In this document: positions 44,639-53,954 of the stretch, one piece after another
Numbering within the stretch: position 1 is the stretch's first letter
Layout of the letters: the number at the start of each line of letters is the position of its first letter
Notes under the pieces: model-generated
What the model was told of the DNA's origin: nothing
The model's input: the letters and a program-made list of their open reading frames with translations, nothing else
The model's database searches: none
Assembly: GCA_910574345.1 (NCBI GenBank)
Contig: CAJSZV010000024.1
Coordinates: 1 to 64,000, forward strand
DNA length: 64,000 nt
From: Clostridiaceae bacterium
GTDB lineage: Bacteria; Bacillota; Clostridia; Lachnospirales; Lachnospiraceae
Direction of reading: 5' to 3'
Translations under genes and position numbers: made by a program

Positions 44639-45862
44639 CTAACAATCCTCAAGTTTGAAAAAGCCCGCAAAGGCCAGAGCACATGATCCGGCGGTAAGCC
44701 AGAAGAGAAAGATGTTTCTGAAACTTCCCGCTGATACCAAAATCCCTAAGCAGAAGGAAGACATGGCGGCTCCAAGGTAGGACATGAAATCAAAGATTCC
44801 CACTAAGGTTGACACCATATGATATCGGCTGAAAGAAATGGGGATATAAGACAAAAGCAGGGTGTTGCATCCGTACATGATTCCGGAGACGGAGGCAATG
44901 AGCAGAACGGATGCATATTTGCTGCATTCATAGAAAAAATACAGTGTAAGGGCACAGCTAAGGGCTCCTGCAAACAGGAAGCCAAGGACCTTTTTCACAC
45001 TGCCTTCGGTGCGTCGGATCAAGATGCCGGACAAGAGGATTCCGCCCATGTTAAAGACCGGAATAATGGAAATCAGCAAAAAAGACTGATGGATATCCAT
45101 GGAGAGCATACGTGTCATAAGGGTGGGAGCCCACAGGGATACACTTTCTTTAATGGCGCCCAGACAGAAGCAGGCAAGAGCTATAACCCAGATCCGTTTC
45201 CCCAGGAACACGGAAAAAAATGAGACTTGTTCTTCCCCGGAAGGACAGACTTTGGAGCCGGCGGCCTTCTTGGACAGCGGGGACAGAGGACGAATACTCA
45301 GGAAACCGGCACGGATGAGACTCACAATCCAGAACATGCCCATAGCCAGGGCAGCCCCAGCCGGGACCAGAAAGTACCAGTTCCAGGAAAGAGATGCAAA
45401 TGCTTTGCCGAATACGGCCCAGGACAGGATAAAGCCGGCCACCATGGAGGAGGACATACGGGCAGACACCTTTATCCGTTCATGGGGCTCAAACCGCTCT
45501 GACAAAATCCGCATCATAGGTCCCCAGAGCATGGACTGTATGTATCCGTTTAATCCCCAGATGAAGGTCAGGCCTAAAGAGGAAACCGTCTGGGACATAA
45601 GAAGATTGAGAAAGCCGGTGGCCGTTATGGCAGCGGAGATAAACACAAAGGGCGGGATCCTGTCTCCTAAGAATCCGTTGACCAGCTGTCCAAGGGCATA
45701 AGAAAAGAAGAAAACGCTTCCGATCACCCCCAGCTTTGCCAGATCAATGCCTGTGCCCAAGGACAGCTTTTCCATGGCTGACGAGAAATTAACCCGGCAC
45801 AGGTAGGTAATCACATAGGTGGTCCAGCACAGCATAAACACATGGTTCTTTTTGGCAAACAT
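44639..45862 (-). CDS. MFS transporter, organophosphate:phosphate antiporter-like
   Basis: A 407-residue 12-helix permease. The start at 45862 is chosen because AGGAGG lies 8 bases before it. TYVITYLCRVNFSSAM and GQLVNGFLGDRIPP (about 13-64) match the OPA/GlpT-UhpT group. It may import a sugar acid or sugar phosphate; gene order with rpiR suggests a sialic acid or hexosamine-derived substrate, but the specificity cannot be read. Confidence 0.8.
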   Translation of the reverse strand: MFAKKNHVFMLCWTTYVITYLCRVNFSSAMEKLSLGTGIDLAKLGVIGSVFFFSYALGQLVNGFLGDRIPPFVFISAAITATGFLNLLMSQTVSSLGLTFIWGLNGYIQSMLWGPMMRILSERFEPHERIKVSARMSSSMVAGFILSWAVFGKAFASLSWNWYFLVPAGAALAMGMFWIVSLIRAGFLSIRPLSPLSKKAAGSKVCPSGEEQVSFFSVFLGKRIWVIALACFCLGAIKESVSLWAPTLMTRMLSMDIHQSFLLISIIPVFNMGGILLSGILIRRTEGSVKKVLGFLFAGALSCALTLYFFYECSKYASVLLIASVSGIMYGCNTLLLSYIPISFSRYHMVSTLVGIFDFMSYLGAAMSSFCLGILVSAGSFRNIFLFWLTAGSCALAFAGFFKLEDC

Positions 45863-46213
45863 AAAAATTTTCCTCCTGGGTAAGATTTCAGTCAAAATGC
45901 AGATTTATGGGGAGAGCGTATCACAGCTGTGTGTAATTGTCAATGAGTAATATTTATTAATAACGATAATAAAATGAGTTTTATTTCTTTTTCGAGGAAA
46001 GCAAAATGCAAAGTTGCTGCTGCCCGAAAAATCAGAAAAAAGAGAAAGCTGACCGTAAAACTGATAATAGCTGCCCGAAAAAAGTCAGAAATATTGACTA
46101 TGATTATCGAATTATGCTATTTTTAATGTGCATAACGAAATAATATTGCACAGAATCACGACTGCAAAAGCCGGCTGGCAGCGTAATCTGGCAACCCTGA
46201 AATAAGGAGGACG
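45863..46213. promoter_or_regulatory. divergent regulatory region of the sialic-acid-type locus
   Basis: 351 non-coding AT-rich bases. A palindrome AATAAAA-TGAG-TTTTATT (45968-45985) resembles RpiR sites. CTGCCCGAAAAA is repeated at 46020-46031 and 46071-46082, both followed by a TCAGAAA, 51 bp apart. TTGACT (46094-46099) with TATTTT (46118-46123), 18-bp spacer, is a likely promoter for the importer operon. No gene is seen. Confidence 0.5.
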
Positions 46214-47683
46214 ATGAAGCATATGAAAAGAAAGATATGTTTGGTATTGGCTGCAATAATGTCGGTTTCCCTGTGTGCCTGTTCGGGCAAAGGAGAAGCT
46301 TCTAAGGGAACATCTGCCCCTGGGGCGTCTTCTTTAGAGACTGCAGAGGAAGAGAAGACCACCGCTGCATCAGGCAGTGAGACGCCCTCACAGCCAGCCG
46401 CCGCAGCCGGCGGGGAGAAGCTGCCTTCCGGTCCTGTGGAAATACAGCTGTGGACGGATTTTACCATTGACGACAATATTTTGGTTCATGCAGTGGACGG
46501 ATTCAATGAGGCTTACAAAGATAAAGGATATACAGTAGTTCTTGACAAATTTGCCGGTTCCGAGCGCAGTGCCAAGATGGCAGCGGCCATTGAGGCCAAC
46601 CAGCTTCCGGCCCTGTTCTTTTCCGCCTGGTTTACCACCTCTGACTTTGTCCATCAGGGCTATGTGGCGGATATCAGCGATATCGCCGCCGCAGTAAAAG
46701 AAGACATGTTCCCCAGCGCCTATGAGGCGACGCAGATTGACAAAAAGAGCTATATGATCGGGCTTTATCAGTCTTATTTTGGAATGATGTACAATGGGGA
46801 CATGTTCCGGGAAGCAGGTCTTGAGTCCTATATTCCGGAGGATGAGAATGCCCTGGCTTACTGGACCCTGGATGAGTTTGATGAGATTCTCACAAAATTA
46901 AAGGATTACTTTGGGGGAACGGAAGGGTATCCCATGGGACTTTTTGCCGCCTCCAGCCAGGCGGACACCTTTATGCTTGACTGGCTGTGCATGTACGGCG
47001 GGAACATGTGGAGCGACGGGAAAAGTTCTGCCGGCTCCGATGAGAATGTGGTGAAGGCTCTGGATACCATGATTCAGTGGATGAAGGACGGAAAGGTGAA
47101 CAGCAACGTGGCGACCAAGGACGGCACGGAAGTAGCTCCTGATTTTAAGAATGGCCTGTCCGCCATCTGCAGTGCCCAGATCTCCAGCTACAACAGCACC
47201 ATCCGCTCCATGGAGGCAGGGGAATTCGCAGAGTGCGATCTGCGAATGGCGGCGGTTCCTGTAAAGGACGGCGGCAAGGACACCTCTCTAATGGCTAATT
47301 ATATTTACGGGGCTTCCATTCTGGAGAACGGAAAAGAAGATGAGATGGCTGTGGCCAGGCTGTTTTTGACATGGCTTCTTGAAGACAAGGAGTCCCTGAC
47401 AGCCATAAACACCAATGCCTTTCCGTGCTTTTCTGGTATTGCGGAGGATCCGGCAGTGGTGGCGGATCATCCCATGTATCCGGCTTACACGGAAGCGGCG
47501 CCTTTTATCTGGGACTTTACGGGCAATGTGCCCGGATATGTCAGCACCCGCTCCAAGTTATTCCCCCAGCTTCAGGCAGCTTTCTCAGGAAGCAAGACAG
47601 CAGCTCAGGCCCTTGAAGACTACTCTAAGGATGCCAATGAAGTGATTGAGGAATATACGCAGAATTCCCTGGTTCTTAATTAA
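46214..47683 (+). CDS. ABC-importer sugar-binding lipoprotein (sialic-acid-type locus)
   Basis: A 489-residue family 1 solute-binding lipoprotein. The signal peptide ends in the lipobox SLCAC (Cys23), followed by a Ser/Ala/Thr-rich linker to about residue 70 and a binding domain (EIQLWTDFTIDDN, IDKKSYMIGLYQSYFGMMYNG in parts). The start may be 46214 or 46223; AAGGAGG lies three bases before the first and 12 before the second. First gene of an operon with NanA, so the ligand may be sialic acid or a sialylated/anhydro derivative; inferred. Confidence 0.83.
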   Translation: MKHMKRKICLVLAAIMSVSLCACSGKGEASKGTSAPGASSLETAEEEKTTAASGSETPSQPAAAAGGEKLPSGPVEIQLWTDFTIDDNILVHAVDGFNEAYKDKGYTVVLDKFAGSERSAKMAAAIEANQLPALFFSAWFTTSDFVHQGYVADISDIAAAVKEDMFPSAYEATQIDKKSYMIGLYQSYFGMMYNGDMFREAGLESYIPEDENALAYWTLDEFDEILTKLKDYFGGTEGYPMGLFAASSQADTFMLDWLCMYGGNMWSDGKSSAGSDENVVKALDTMIQWMKDGKVNSNVATKDGTEVAPDFKNGLSAICSAQISSYNSTIRSMEAGEFAECDLRMAAVPVKDGGKDTSLMANYIYGASILENGKEDEMAVARLFLTWLLEDKESLTAINTNAFPCFSGIAEDPAVVADHPMYPAYTEAAPFIWDFTGNVPGYVSTRSKLFPQLQAAFSGSKTAAQALEDYSKDANEVIEEYTQNSLVLN

Positions 47684-47714
47684 CCCTGTGTTTGCAGCCC
47701 CAATTAGGAAAGAT

Positions 47715-47759
47715 GGCTGTCCGGCTATTCCCGCACTCCATGGTCGGGACAGCCGTTTT
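47715..47759 (+). terminator. hairpin between binding protein and permease genes
   Basis: GGCTGTCC (47715-47722) pairs with GGACAGCC (47747-47754) followed by GTTTT. It probably attenuates read-through from the lipoprotein gene into the permeases, as at 9780-9815. Confidence 0.6.
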
Positions 47760-47771
47760 CAGGAGGTAGAC

Positions 47772-48656
47772 ATGAATAAAAAATTTCTGGAAAGCCTGAA
47801 AGCTTATGTGTTTATCGGACCTTTTGTGATCCTGTCGGGAGCCTTTATGATCTATCCGGTTTTTCAGGGTTTTATCCGCAGTGTCTATAACAGCAAATGG
47901 AACCGGACCGTATTTGTGGGCCTTGAGAATTACAAAAAAATATTCAGCAGCGATGTATATTTGCTTTCCATCAAAAACAGCCTTTTATTCGTTCTGGTCG
48001 TGGTCCCTCTTCTAATTGTCTTCGGGATCTGGATCGGGGGAAGCATCTTTGATAAAAAACCCTTGTACGTATCGTCTGTGAGAGCCTGCCTGTATATTCC
48101 CGTTATTGCGTCCATGGTGGTTATGTCCATTATCTGGCGTTTTATCCTGGATTCCCAGACAGGACTGGTAAGGTATTTTGCCATGGTTCTCGGTTACGAT
48201 AAGGCGCCTAATATTCTTGCCGACAGGACATGGACCCTGGTGCTTCTCATGATAATTCTGTTTACCATGAATATCGGGCAGACAGTTCTTCTCTATGTGG
48301 CGGATATGATCGGCATATCGAGGGATCTCATTGAGGCCTGCCGTATCGACGGCGGTTCCCGGCTGGACCTTTTTTGCTATGTGCTTGTGCCCCTTACCAT
48401 GCCTACTACGATTCTCACCTTTATCACCCAGACTTCCGCCGTGTTAAAGGTCTTTGTGGTGATTCAGCTTTTGACAAAGGGCGGGCCTAATTACGGAACT
48501 ACTACCATGATGTATCTTCTGTATCAGGATGCTTTTGAGAACCGGGATACGGGAACCGCTTCCGCTATGGGCGTCCTCATGTTTATGATCTCGCTGATCT
48601 TGATTTCCATGAGATTCGTGGCCATGTCCAGGGAAAGAAAGGAGAAGGGCTTATGA
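47772..48656 (+). CDS. sugar ABC transporter permease
   Basis: A 294-residue MalF-type subunit with about six helices, starting at ATG 47772 after AGGAGG (an in-frame start at 47646 lies inside the lipoprotein gene and is rejected). The EAA loop is EACRIDGGSRLDLFCYVLVPL. It overlaps the next permease by four bases. Confidence 0.87.
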   Translation: MNKKFLESLKAYVFIGPFVILSGAFMIYPVFQGFIRSVYNSKWNRTVFVGLENYKKIFSSDVYLLSIKNSLLFVLVVVPLLIVFGIWIGGSIFDKKPLYVSSVRACLYIPVIASMVVMSIIWRFILDSQTGLVRYFAMVLGYDKAPNILADRTWTLVLLMIILFTMNIGQTVLLYVADMIGISRDLIEACRIDGGSRLDLFCYVLVPLTMPTTILTFITQTSAVLKVFVVIQLLTKGGPNYGTTTMMYLLYQDAFENRDTGTASAMGVLMFMISLILISMRFVAMSRERKEKGL

Positions 48657-49483
48657 GAAAAAGTAAATTCGATCTGATTTCCAATATAGTGATTGTGATT
48701 TTCTGCCTCTTTTCCTTGTTCCCCCTGTATTGGCTGTTTACCGGTTCTCTTAAATACTCAAGCGACGTGGTGAAGATACCGCCGGACTGGATCCCCAAGG
48801 CTGTCACATGGTCCAATTACCGGAAGGTTTTTGAAAATTATCCTGCCTGGAACTGGATTTTCAACAGTGTGGCCATTACCCTTCTTACCTGCGGGGGAAT
48901 CGTGCTGGTGGCGTCGGGAGCCGGTTATGCGCTGTCGAAAATGAAGTTTCCGGGGAAAAACCTGATCTTCGCCTACACCATTGCGGCTCTTCTGGTTCCC
49001 ATGGAGATCTACATCCTCCCTCTGTACCGGGAAATGGTTGAACTTGGAATCAAGGGAAAGTATATAAGCTACATTCTTCCCAATCTGGCCATGCCTTTTG
49101 GCGTATATCTGCTGAAGAATTTTTATGATTCCATTCCCAACGAGATTATGGAGGCAGCTCAGATCGACGGATGCGGCCGGGTAAAGTTTTTCTTCTGGTT
49201 CGGAATCCCCTTGTCAAAGCCTGGGATCGCGGCTCTTTCTATCTTGTCCGCCATCCGAATCTGGAATAATTATTTGTGGCAGCTTCTCATGGCTGATCCT
49301 GATAACCGAAGCTTTACCCTTCCCGTAGGCGTGGCAAAGATGTTTGACGCCACGGCGGGGGATATGGATTACGGTCTCCGATTTGCCGCATCGGCTCTGA
49401 CCGCCATTCCGCTGATCCTGGTATTTTTCTCGTTTCAAAAATTTTTCACCGGCGGCGTGTCTGCCGGGGCTGTGAAGGGGTGA
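48653..49483 (+). CDS. sugar ABC transporter permease
   Basis: A 276-residue MalG-type subunit; EAA loop MEAAQIDGCGRVKFFFWFGIP, C-terminal GGVSAGAVKG. ATGA overlap with the preceding gene. No ATPase gene is in the operon. Confidence 0.87.
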   Translation: MRKSKFDLISNIVIVIFCLFSLFPLYWLFTGSLKYSSDVVKIPPDWIPKAVTWSNYRKVFENYPAWNWIFNSVAITLLTCGGIVLVASGAGYALSKMKFPGKNLIFAYTIAALLVPMEIYILPLYREMVELGIKGKYISYILPNLAMPFGVYLLKNFYDSIPNEIMEAAQIDGCGRVKFFFWFGIPLSKPGIAALSILSAIRIWNNYLWQLLMADPDNRSFTLPVGVAKMFDATAGDMDYGLRFAASALTAIPLILVFFSFQKFFTGGVSAGAVKG

Positions 49484-49487
49484 ACCT

Positions 49488-50396
49488 ATGAGACTGTCCA
49501 CATCAACCAATATTCATGAGATATATGGGGACAACCTGTATTATTATACCATTGAAGAAAGCATAAAGGAGTGTGCCCAGGCGGGGTTTCGGGTTCTGGA
49601 CATCAATCTCCACACGGCTTCCCTGGCCGGCGGTCCTTTGGACAGAGAAGACTGGGAGGCCTGGGTAGACTCAATAGAGCAGTTAACATGCAGTCTGGGA
49701 GTGGAGCTGTCTCAGGCCCACGCTCATTTTTATACATGGCCTGTGGAAGAGGGACGCCTTGAATGGCACGAGGAGATGATGCGCCGGAGTATTCTTGCGG
49801 CAGGGCGGCTGGGAGTCTCCTGGCTGGTTGTCCATCCCTTTTCTTTGGAGGATGAGGCCTGGTATTCCCGCAGGAAATCCATGGAAACCAACCTGTATTA
49901 TATGAAGAAATACGAAGCCCTGGCCGCGCCCTTTGCCGGTCTGGGCCTTGCGGTGGAAAATATGGTGGAGAGCAGGGAGAAACGCCGTTTCGGAAGCAGC
50001 GCCGAAGATCTGCTGGAGTTATATGAGGCCCTGGATTCAGAACGTTTCGGCCTATGCTGGGATTTCGGACACGCAGAGAGATCTAAGGCGGATCAGAGAG
50101 CGTCTCTTCTTCAGATGGGAAAGAGTCTGAAAGCCACTCATGTGGAGGATACCAACGGAATGTATTTCGGATGTGACCATCTTCTTCCCTTTGCGGGTAT
50201 GGTAAAGTGGGAGGAGGTTATAGATACCTTGGCGGAAATCGGGTATGAAGGGGATCTGACCTTTGAGATTCACAACTTTACCCGCAATATGCCGCCGGCT
50301 CTGCGCACGGCGGCAGTGAAATTTTGTTATGAAGTGGGATGTTATCTGGTAAAACGAGCCCATGGCCCATACATTTTGCAGGAGGATAAGAAATGA
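49488..50396 (+). CDS. sugar phosphate isomerase/epimerase-like TIM-barrel protein
   Basis: A 302-residue xylose-isomerase-like barrel. The metal ligands appear in LAVENMVE (about residue 160), FGLCWDFGHAE (about 187-197), KATHVEDTNG and DLTFEIHNF (about 255-263). It overlaps the NanA gene by four bases. In this cluster it might epimerise or isomerise a sialic-acid breakdown product (for example substitute for a ManNAc epimerase), but this is only inferred. Confidence 0.75.
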   Translation: MRLSTSTNIHEIYGDNLYYYTIEESIKECAQAGFRVLDINLHTASLAGGPLDREDWEAWVDSIEQLTCSLGVELSQAHAHFYTWPVEEGRLEWHEEMMRRSILAAGRLGVSWLVVHPFSLEDEAWYSRRKSMETNLYYMKKYEALAAPFAGLGLAVENMVESREKRRFGSSAEDLLELYEALDSERFGLCWDFGHAERSKADQRASLLQMGKSLKATHVEDTNGMYFGCDHLLPFAGMVKWEEVIDTLAEIGYEGDLTFEIHNFTRNMPPALRTAAVKFCYEVGCYLVKRAHGPYILQEDKK

Positions 50397-51283
50397 ACAA
50401 ACGGTTTCAGGGGATTTATGCAGCGCTGGTGACCCCCTATACAGAAGACGGTGCAGTGAACTGCAGGGAAGCGAAAAAACTGGTCAGATACCTTCTGGCC
50501 AAGGGAATTGACGGATTTTATGTAGGAGGCAGTACGGGAGAGGCTTTTCTTTTGACTCAGGAAGAGAGAAAACTGCTTTTGGAGGCGGTTCTTGAGGAAA
50601 ATAACGGACAGGCAAAAGTCATCGCCCATGTGGGTCAGATCTCCACGGATCTGGCCTGCGACCTAGCCCGTCATGCTTCGAAGGCAGGAGCCCATGGAGT
50701 TTCCGCTATCAGCCCTTTCTACTACAAATTCAGCTTAAAAGAGATCGAGGAATATTACAGGGACATTATGGACGCCTCTGACCTTCCCATGTTTGTGTAC
50801 AATTTTCCCAATCTCTCCGGTTTTTCCCTGTCTCCGGAGGCTTTGGATGATCTGTGCCGCATGGGAGATGTGGCCGGGGTCAAGTTTACTTCCAACAACT
50901 TTTTCGATATGGAGCGGATGCGCAGAAAGCACCCGGAGCTGACCATATGGAACGGGTACGACGAGATGCTGTGCTGCGGCCTTATGACAGGGGCTGACGG
51001 CGCCGTAGGTTCCACTTACAATATTCTTTGCCCTATCGCAAAGAAATTATATGAACATATGAGGGAAGGCCGTATGGAAGAGGCACGCCAGTGTCAGGAT
51101 AAAATTAACCGCATGGTGGCTGTCAGCAAGAGATATCCCAACATATTTGTGGTCATTAAGGCGGTCCTTGACAGGGACGGCTTTTCCATGGGGGGTTTGA
51201 GAAAGCCTTTTTTGGGTCTTCCTCAGGGCGCCGGAGCAGATATAGAAATGATTTACCGGGAATTTGTGGAACCATTTTCATAG
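50393..51283 (+). CDS. nanA: N-acetylneuraminate lyase (DapA superfamily)
   Basis: A 296-residue class I aldolase splitting Neu5Ac to ManNAc and pyruvate. GGSTGEAF (about 45-52) binds the pyruvate carboxylate; Tyr136 (VYNFP) and the Schiff-base Lys164 (GVKFTS) match Tyr137 and Lys165 of the E. coli enzyme. VIAHVG, SPFYYKFS, NGYDEMLCCGL and GADGAVGSTYNI are also shared with NanA. A 2-keto-3-deoxy sugar-acid aldolase of the same family is the alternative. Confidence 0.85.
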   Translation: MNKRFQGIYAALVTPYTEDGAVNCREAKKLVRYLLAKGIDGFYVGGSTGEAFLLTQEERKLLLEAVLEENNGQAKVIAHVGQISTDLACDLARHASKAGAHGVSAISPFYYKFSLKEIEEYYRDIMDASDLPMFVYNFPNLSGFSLSPEALDDLCRMGDVAGVKFTSNNFFDMERMRRKHPELTIWNGYDEMLCCGLMTGADGAVGSTYNILCPIAKKLYEHMREGRMEEARQCQDKINRMVAVSKRYPNIFVVIKAVLDRDGFSMGGLRKPFLGLPQGAGADIEMIYREFVEPFS

Positions 51284-51302
51284 GACAGAGGGGGGAACGG
51301 TT

Positions 51303-52736
51303 ATGGAGTTTCGGGTATGCGCAAAAGAGGCAGGCAGTTATGACGTCCTTGTCATTGGAGGCGGTCCTGCCGGAATGGGAGCCGCAGCGGCCGCGGCAAA
51401 GAGAGGGGCCAAAACCCTTCTCATCGAGGGCCTTGGCTGTGTAGGGGGAACGGGAACAAGCGGAGGGCTTCCCTTCTGGCTGGGAGCCACCACAGGTTCC
51501 ATCCCCTATTATAAAATGCTGGAAAAAGGCCTGGCTTACTCTGAGCTTCCTCATCCCAGGAAAGCCGTTGGAGGAATTTTTGAGGAGGCCATGGGCCGCC
51601 TTCGGGACGCGGGTCTGGGTGTGGGGCCTGCCATAATGGGGCAGACAAAGGAATGTCCGGGCCTGGACCGTCTTGGATGTCATGATGAGTTTACCTATGA
51701 CTTGGAAGGCGGCAAGAGGATTCTGGAGCAGATGATTCTGGAGGCAGGAGCCGGGATTTTGTATTTTACCCATGTGGTGGGAGTAAAGGTGCAGGACGGT
51801 ATTCTGGAAGGGGTCTTTGTCTCCAACAAAGAGGGAATCTCTTTTATAAGAGCCAAACGTTTTGTTGACGCTACCGGCGATGGGGACGTGGCGGCTTATG
51901 CCGGATTTGAGACTTATAAGGGAGACAGAAAGACAGGGGAGATGACATCGGCAAGCCTGGTAGTTCATATAGAAGGTGTTGACAGCAAAGCATTTGAGGC
52001 ATATTTAAATCAGGGCGGGGATCCATGGCTTCGCCATGCATGCAGACAGGCCCAGAAGGCTCATCCGGAAATGGATTTTAACGACAACATTATTCTCTTT
52101 CCCATGGTCCGGGAAGGGGTGTTTATGATTAACGGAGGAACGGCCTTTCATTTTATAGACGGCACATGTGCCGGGGATTTGTCCGGGCTGATGCACAGAG
52201 GGCGCATGCGGGCTTACAATCTTCTGGAGTACCTGTTTAAGCCCTATGTGCCGGGATTTGAGAACGCCGCAATCCGCCTGACTGCCTCCTATCCGGGGAT
52301 CCGGGAGACCAGAAGGATTGTGGGGGAGTATATTCTGACGGAGGAGGATGCTCTTGAGGGAAGGGAGTTTGAGGATACCATAGCCCTTGCAGGCCGTCAT
52401 TTTGACCTGGGACGGGTGCAGAGACGGGAGGACGGTTCTCTGGAGTATGTTCAGCCCACCCACAAGAAGGAGCTGAAACCGGGGGGAGGCGTCATGAGAA
52501 TTCCCTACCGGTCCCTGATTCCGAAAGGGTCTTATAATCTGATTGCGGCAGGGCGGTGCATCGCGGCTGACGGGCAGACCATGGGGCCGGCCAGAATTAT
52601 GTCCACCTGTATGGCCACGGGGCAGGCAGCGGGCACGGCGGCGGCCATGACTCTGATTGAAAACTGCGGATTCGCACAACTGGATGCCGGACTTCTCAGA
52701 GAACAGCTGAGAAATGACGCCGCAATCGTTGACTGA
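51303..52736 (+). CDS. FAD-dependent oxidoreductase of the sialic-acid-type locus
   Basis: A 477-residue FAD_oxidored (PF12831-type) protein. SYDVLVIGGGPAGMGAAAAAA (about 12-32; Rossmann) and FVDATGDGDVAAYAG (about 187-201) bind FAD, and the C-terminal LIAAGRCIAADGQTMGPAR closes it. The CVGGTGTSGG motif near residue 45 is typical. No signal peptide, so it is cytosolic. Ends one operon of import, epimerase, NanA; the oxidised substrate is unknown, possibly a sialic-acid derivative. ATG 51303 is used, after GGGGGGAAC. Confidence 0.8.
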   Translation: MEFRVCAKEAGSYDVLVIGGGPAGMGAAAAAAKRGAKTLLIEGLGCVGGTGTSGGLPFWLGATTGSIPYYKMLEKGLAYSELPHPRKAVGGIFEEAMGRLRDAGLGVGPAIMGQTKECPGLDRLGCHDEFTYDLEGGKRILEQMILEAGAGILYFTHVVGVKVQDGILEGVFVSNKEGISFIRAKRFVDATGDGDVAAYAGFETYKGDRKTGEMTSASLVVHIEGVDSKAFEAYLNQGGDPWLRHACRQAQKAHPEMDFNDNIILFPMVREGVFMINGGTAFHFIDGTCAGDLSGLMHRGRMRAYNLLEYLFKPYVPGFENAAIRLTASYPGIRETRRIVGEYILTEEDALEGREFEDTIALAGRHFDLGRVQRREDGSLEYVQPTHKKELKPGGGVMRIPYRSLIPKGSYNLIAAGRCIAADGQTMGPARIMSTCMATGQAAGTAAAMTLIENCGFAQLDAGLLREQLRNDAAIVD

Positions 52737-52772
52737 TGGGGAATGCGGGAATGAAAGGGGGTTTTGCAGACT

Positions 52773-53873
52773 ATGCTGCGGTATCTGGAGATAAAAGAAC
52801 GGCTTAGGGAATCCATACTGGTAATGCAGCCCAATGATAAACTTCCTTCCAGGCCTCAGCTGTGCAAGCGGCTGGATACCACCAGAACCACCTTGGATAA
52901 GGCCATCAAAGAACTGGTGGAGGAAGGGCTTTTGACGGCTCACAACGGTTCAGGAACCTATGTGACGGAAAAAAGCATTGACCAGGTGACCATTAAGGGA
53001 AGCTTAGGGGTGATTGTCCCTAATATTATGGAATCTGTCTATCCAAGCATGGTGCGGGGGATCGAGAACATCGCCCACAAAAACGGGTTTACTATTACCT
53101 TATGCAATTCTGATTCTTCCGTGAAAAAGCAGGAGAGGTATGTGCACCAGATGATCCGCTCCGGCGTGGCGGGGATTATCATTGTCCCTGTAATTACCGA
53201 TAACCCTCAGAAAATCTATCAGCTGTATGAGCAGCTGTGCAGGGTTCAGATTCCTTTGGTATTCTGCAACCGGAACATTCCCAAGATTGATGTGCCTTTT
53301 GTAACCTCCAATAGTTTTTACGGAGGCTATCTGGCGACCAGACATTTGATCGTCCGGGGCTATCGCCATATTGCCTATATTTCCCGGAAAAACTACTGTA
53401 CCAGTGTGGAGAGGTGCCAGGGTTATCTGGCTGCCCTGGTGGAAGCGGGGCTTGACATTGACAGGGAGATCATCGTCCTTCAGGGCAGATCAAACAGCAC
53501 CAACGAGGAGGCAGGCTATGTGGAGATGGCCCGTCTCTTAAAGGAAGGCCACGCCATGGACGCCGTGTTCTGTTTTAATGATTATGTGTCCCGCGGAGTC
53601 ATCCGGGCCGTCAGAGAGCGGGGCTTAAGAGTATCGGCGGATATCGGGATTATCGGCTATGACAATGAGATATTCGGAGAGACCATGAATCCTCCTATCA
53701 CCTCTGTCTCTTATCACAATCTGGAGATCGGAGAGAAGGCGGCGGAGCTGATGTGCACCATGCTCAGAAAGGAAAAGCTTCCGGAATTTAAGTATTATCT
53801 CTATGAGCCGGAAGTCATCGTCCGGGAGAGCAGTCTGGGACCGGAGAGGAAAGAGGTGATAAAAATAGTATAA
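52773..53873 (+). CDS. GntR-HTH / LacI-ligand-domain regulator
   Basis: A 366-residue AraR-type regulator: N-terminal winged HTH (KLPSRPQLCKRLDTTRTTLD, about 24-43; then VEEGLLTAHNGSGTYV) plus a periplasmic-binding-protein-like sugar-sensing domain (LGVIVPNIMESVYPSMVRGI ... ADIGIIGYDNE). It probably senses a sugar handled by the upstream operon. A TTG at 52764 is an alternative start. Confidence 0.85.
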   Translation: MLRYLEIKERLRESILVMQPNDKLPSRPQLCKRLDTTRTTLDKAIKELVEEGLLTAHNGSGTYVTEKSIDQVTIKGSLGVIVPNIMESVYPSMVRGIENIAHKNGFTITLCNSDSSVKKQERYVHQMIRSGVAGIIIVPVITDNPQKIYQLYEQLCRVQIPLVFCNRNIPKIDVPFVTSNSFYGGYLATRHLIVRGYRHIAYISRKNYCTSVERCQGYLAALVEAGLDIDREIIVLQGRSNSTNEEAGYVEMARLLKEGHAMDAVFCFNDYVSRGVIRAVRERGLRVSADIGIIGYDNEIFGETMNPPITSVSYHNLEIGEKAAELMCTMLRKEKLPEFKYYLYEPEVIVRESSLGPERKEVIKIV

Positions 53874-53954
53874 GCCGCCATAGAAGGTGTAAAAGCACTT
53901 TGAAAGCTACCTGAGCATAAACTTTAAGTAAGTTTTGTTTTAGGTGGCTTTCTT

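Noticed and set aside
52005-52943. 312-residue minus-strand frame over the FAD oxidoreductase gene
   Set aside because: Shadow of a gene with clear FAD motifs.
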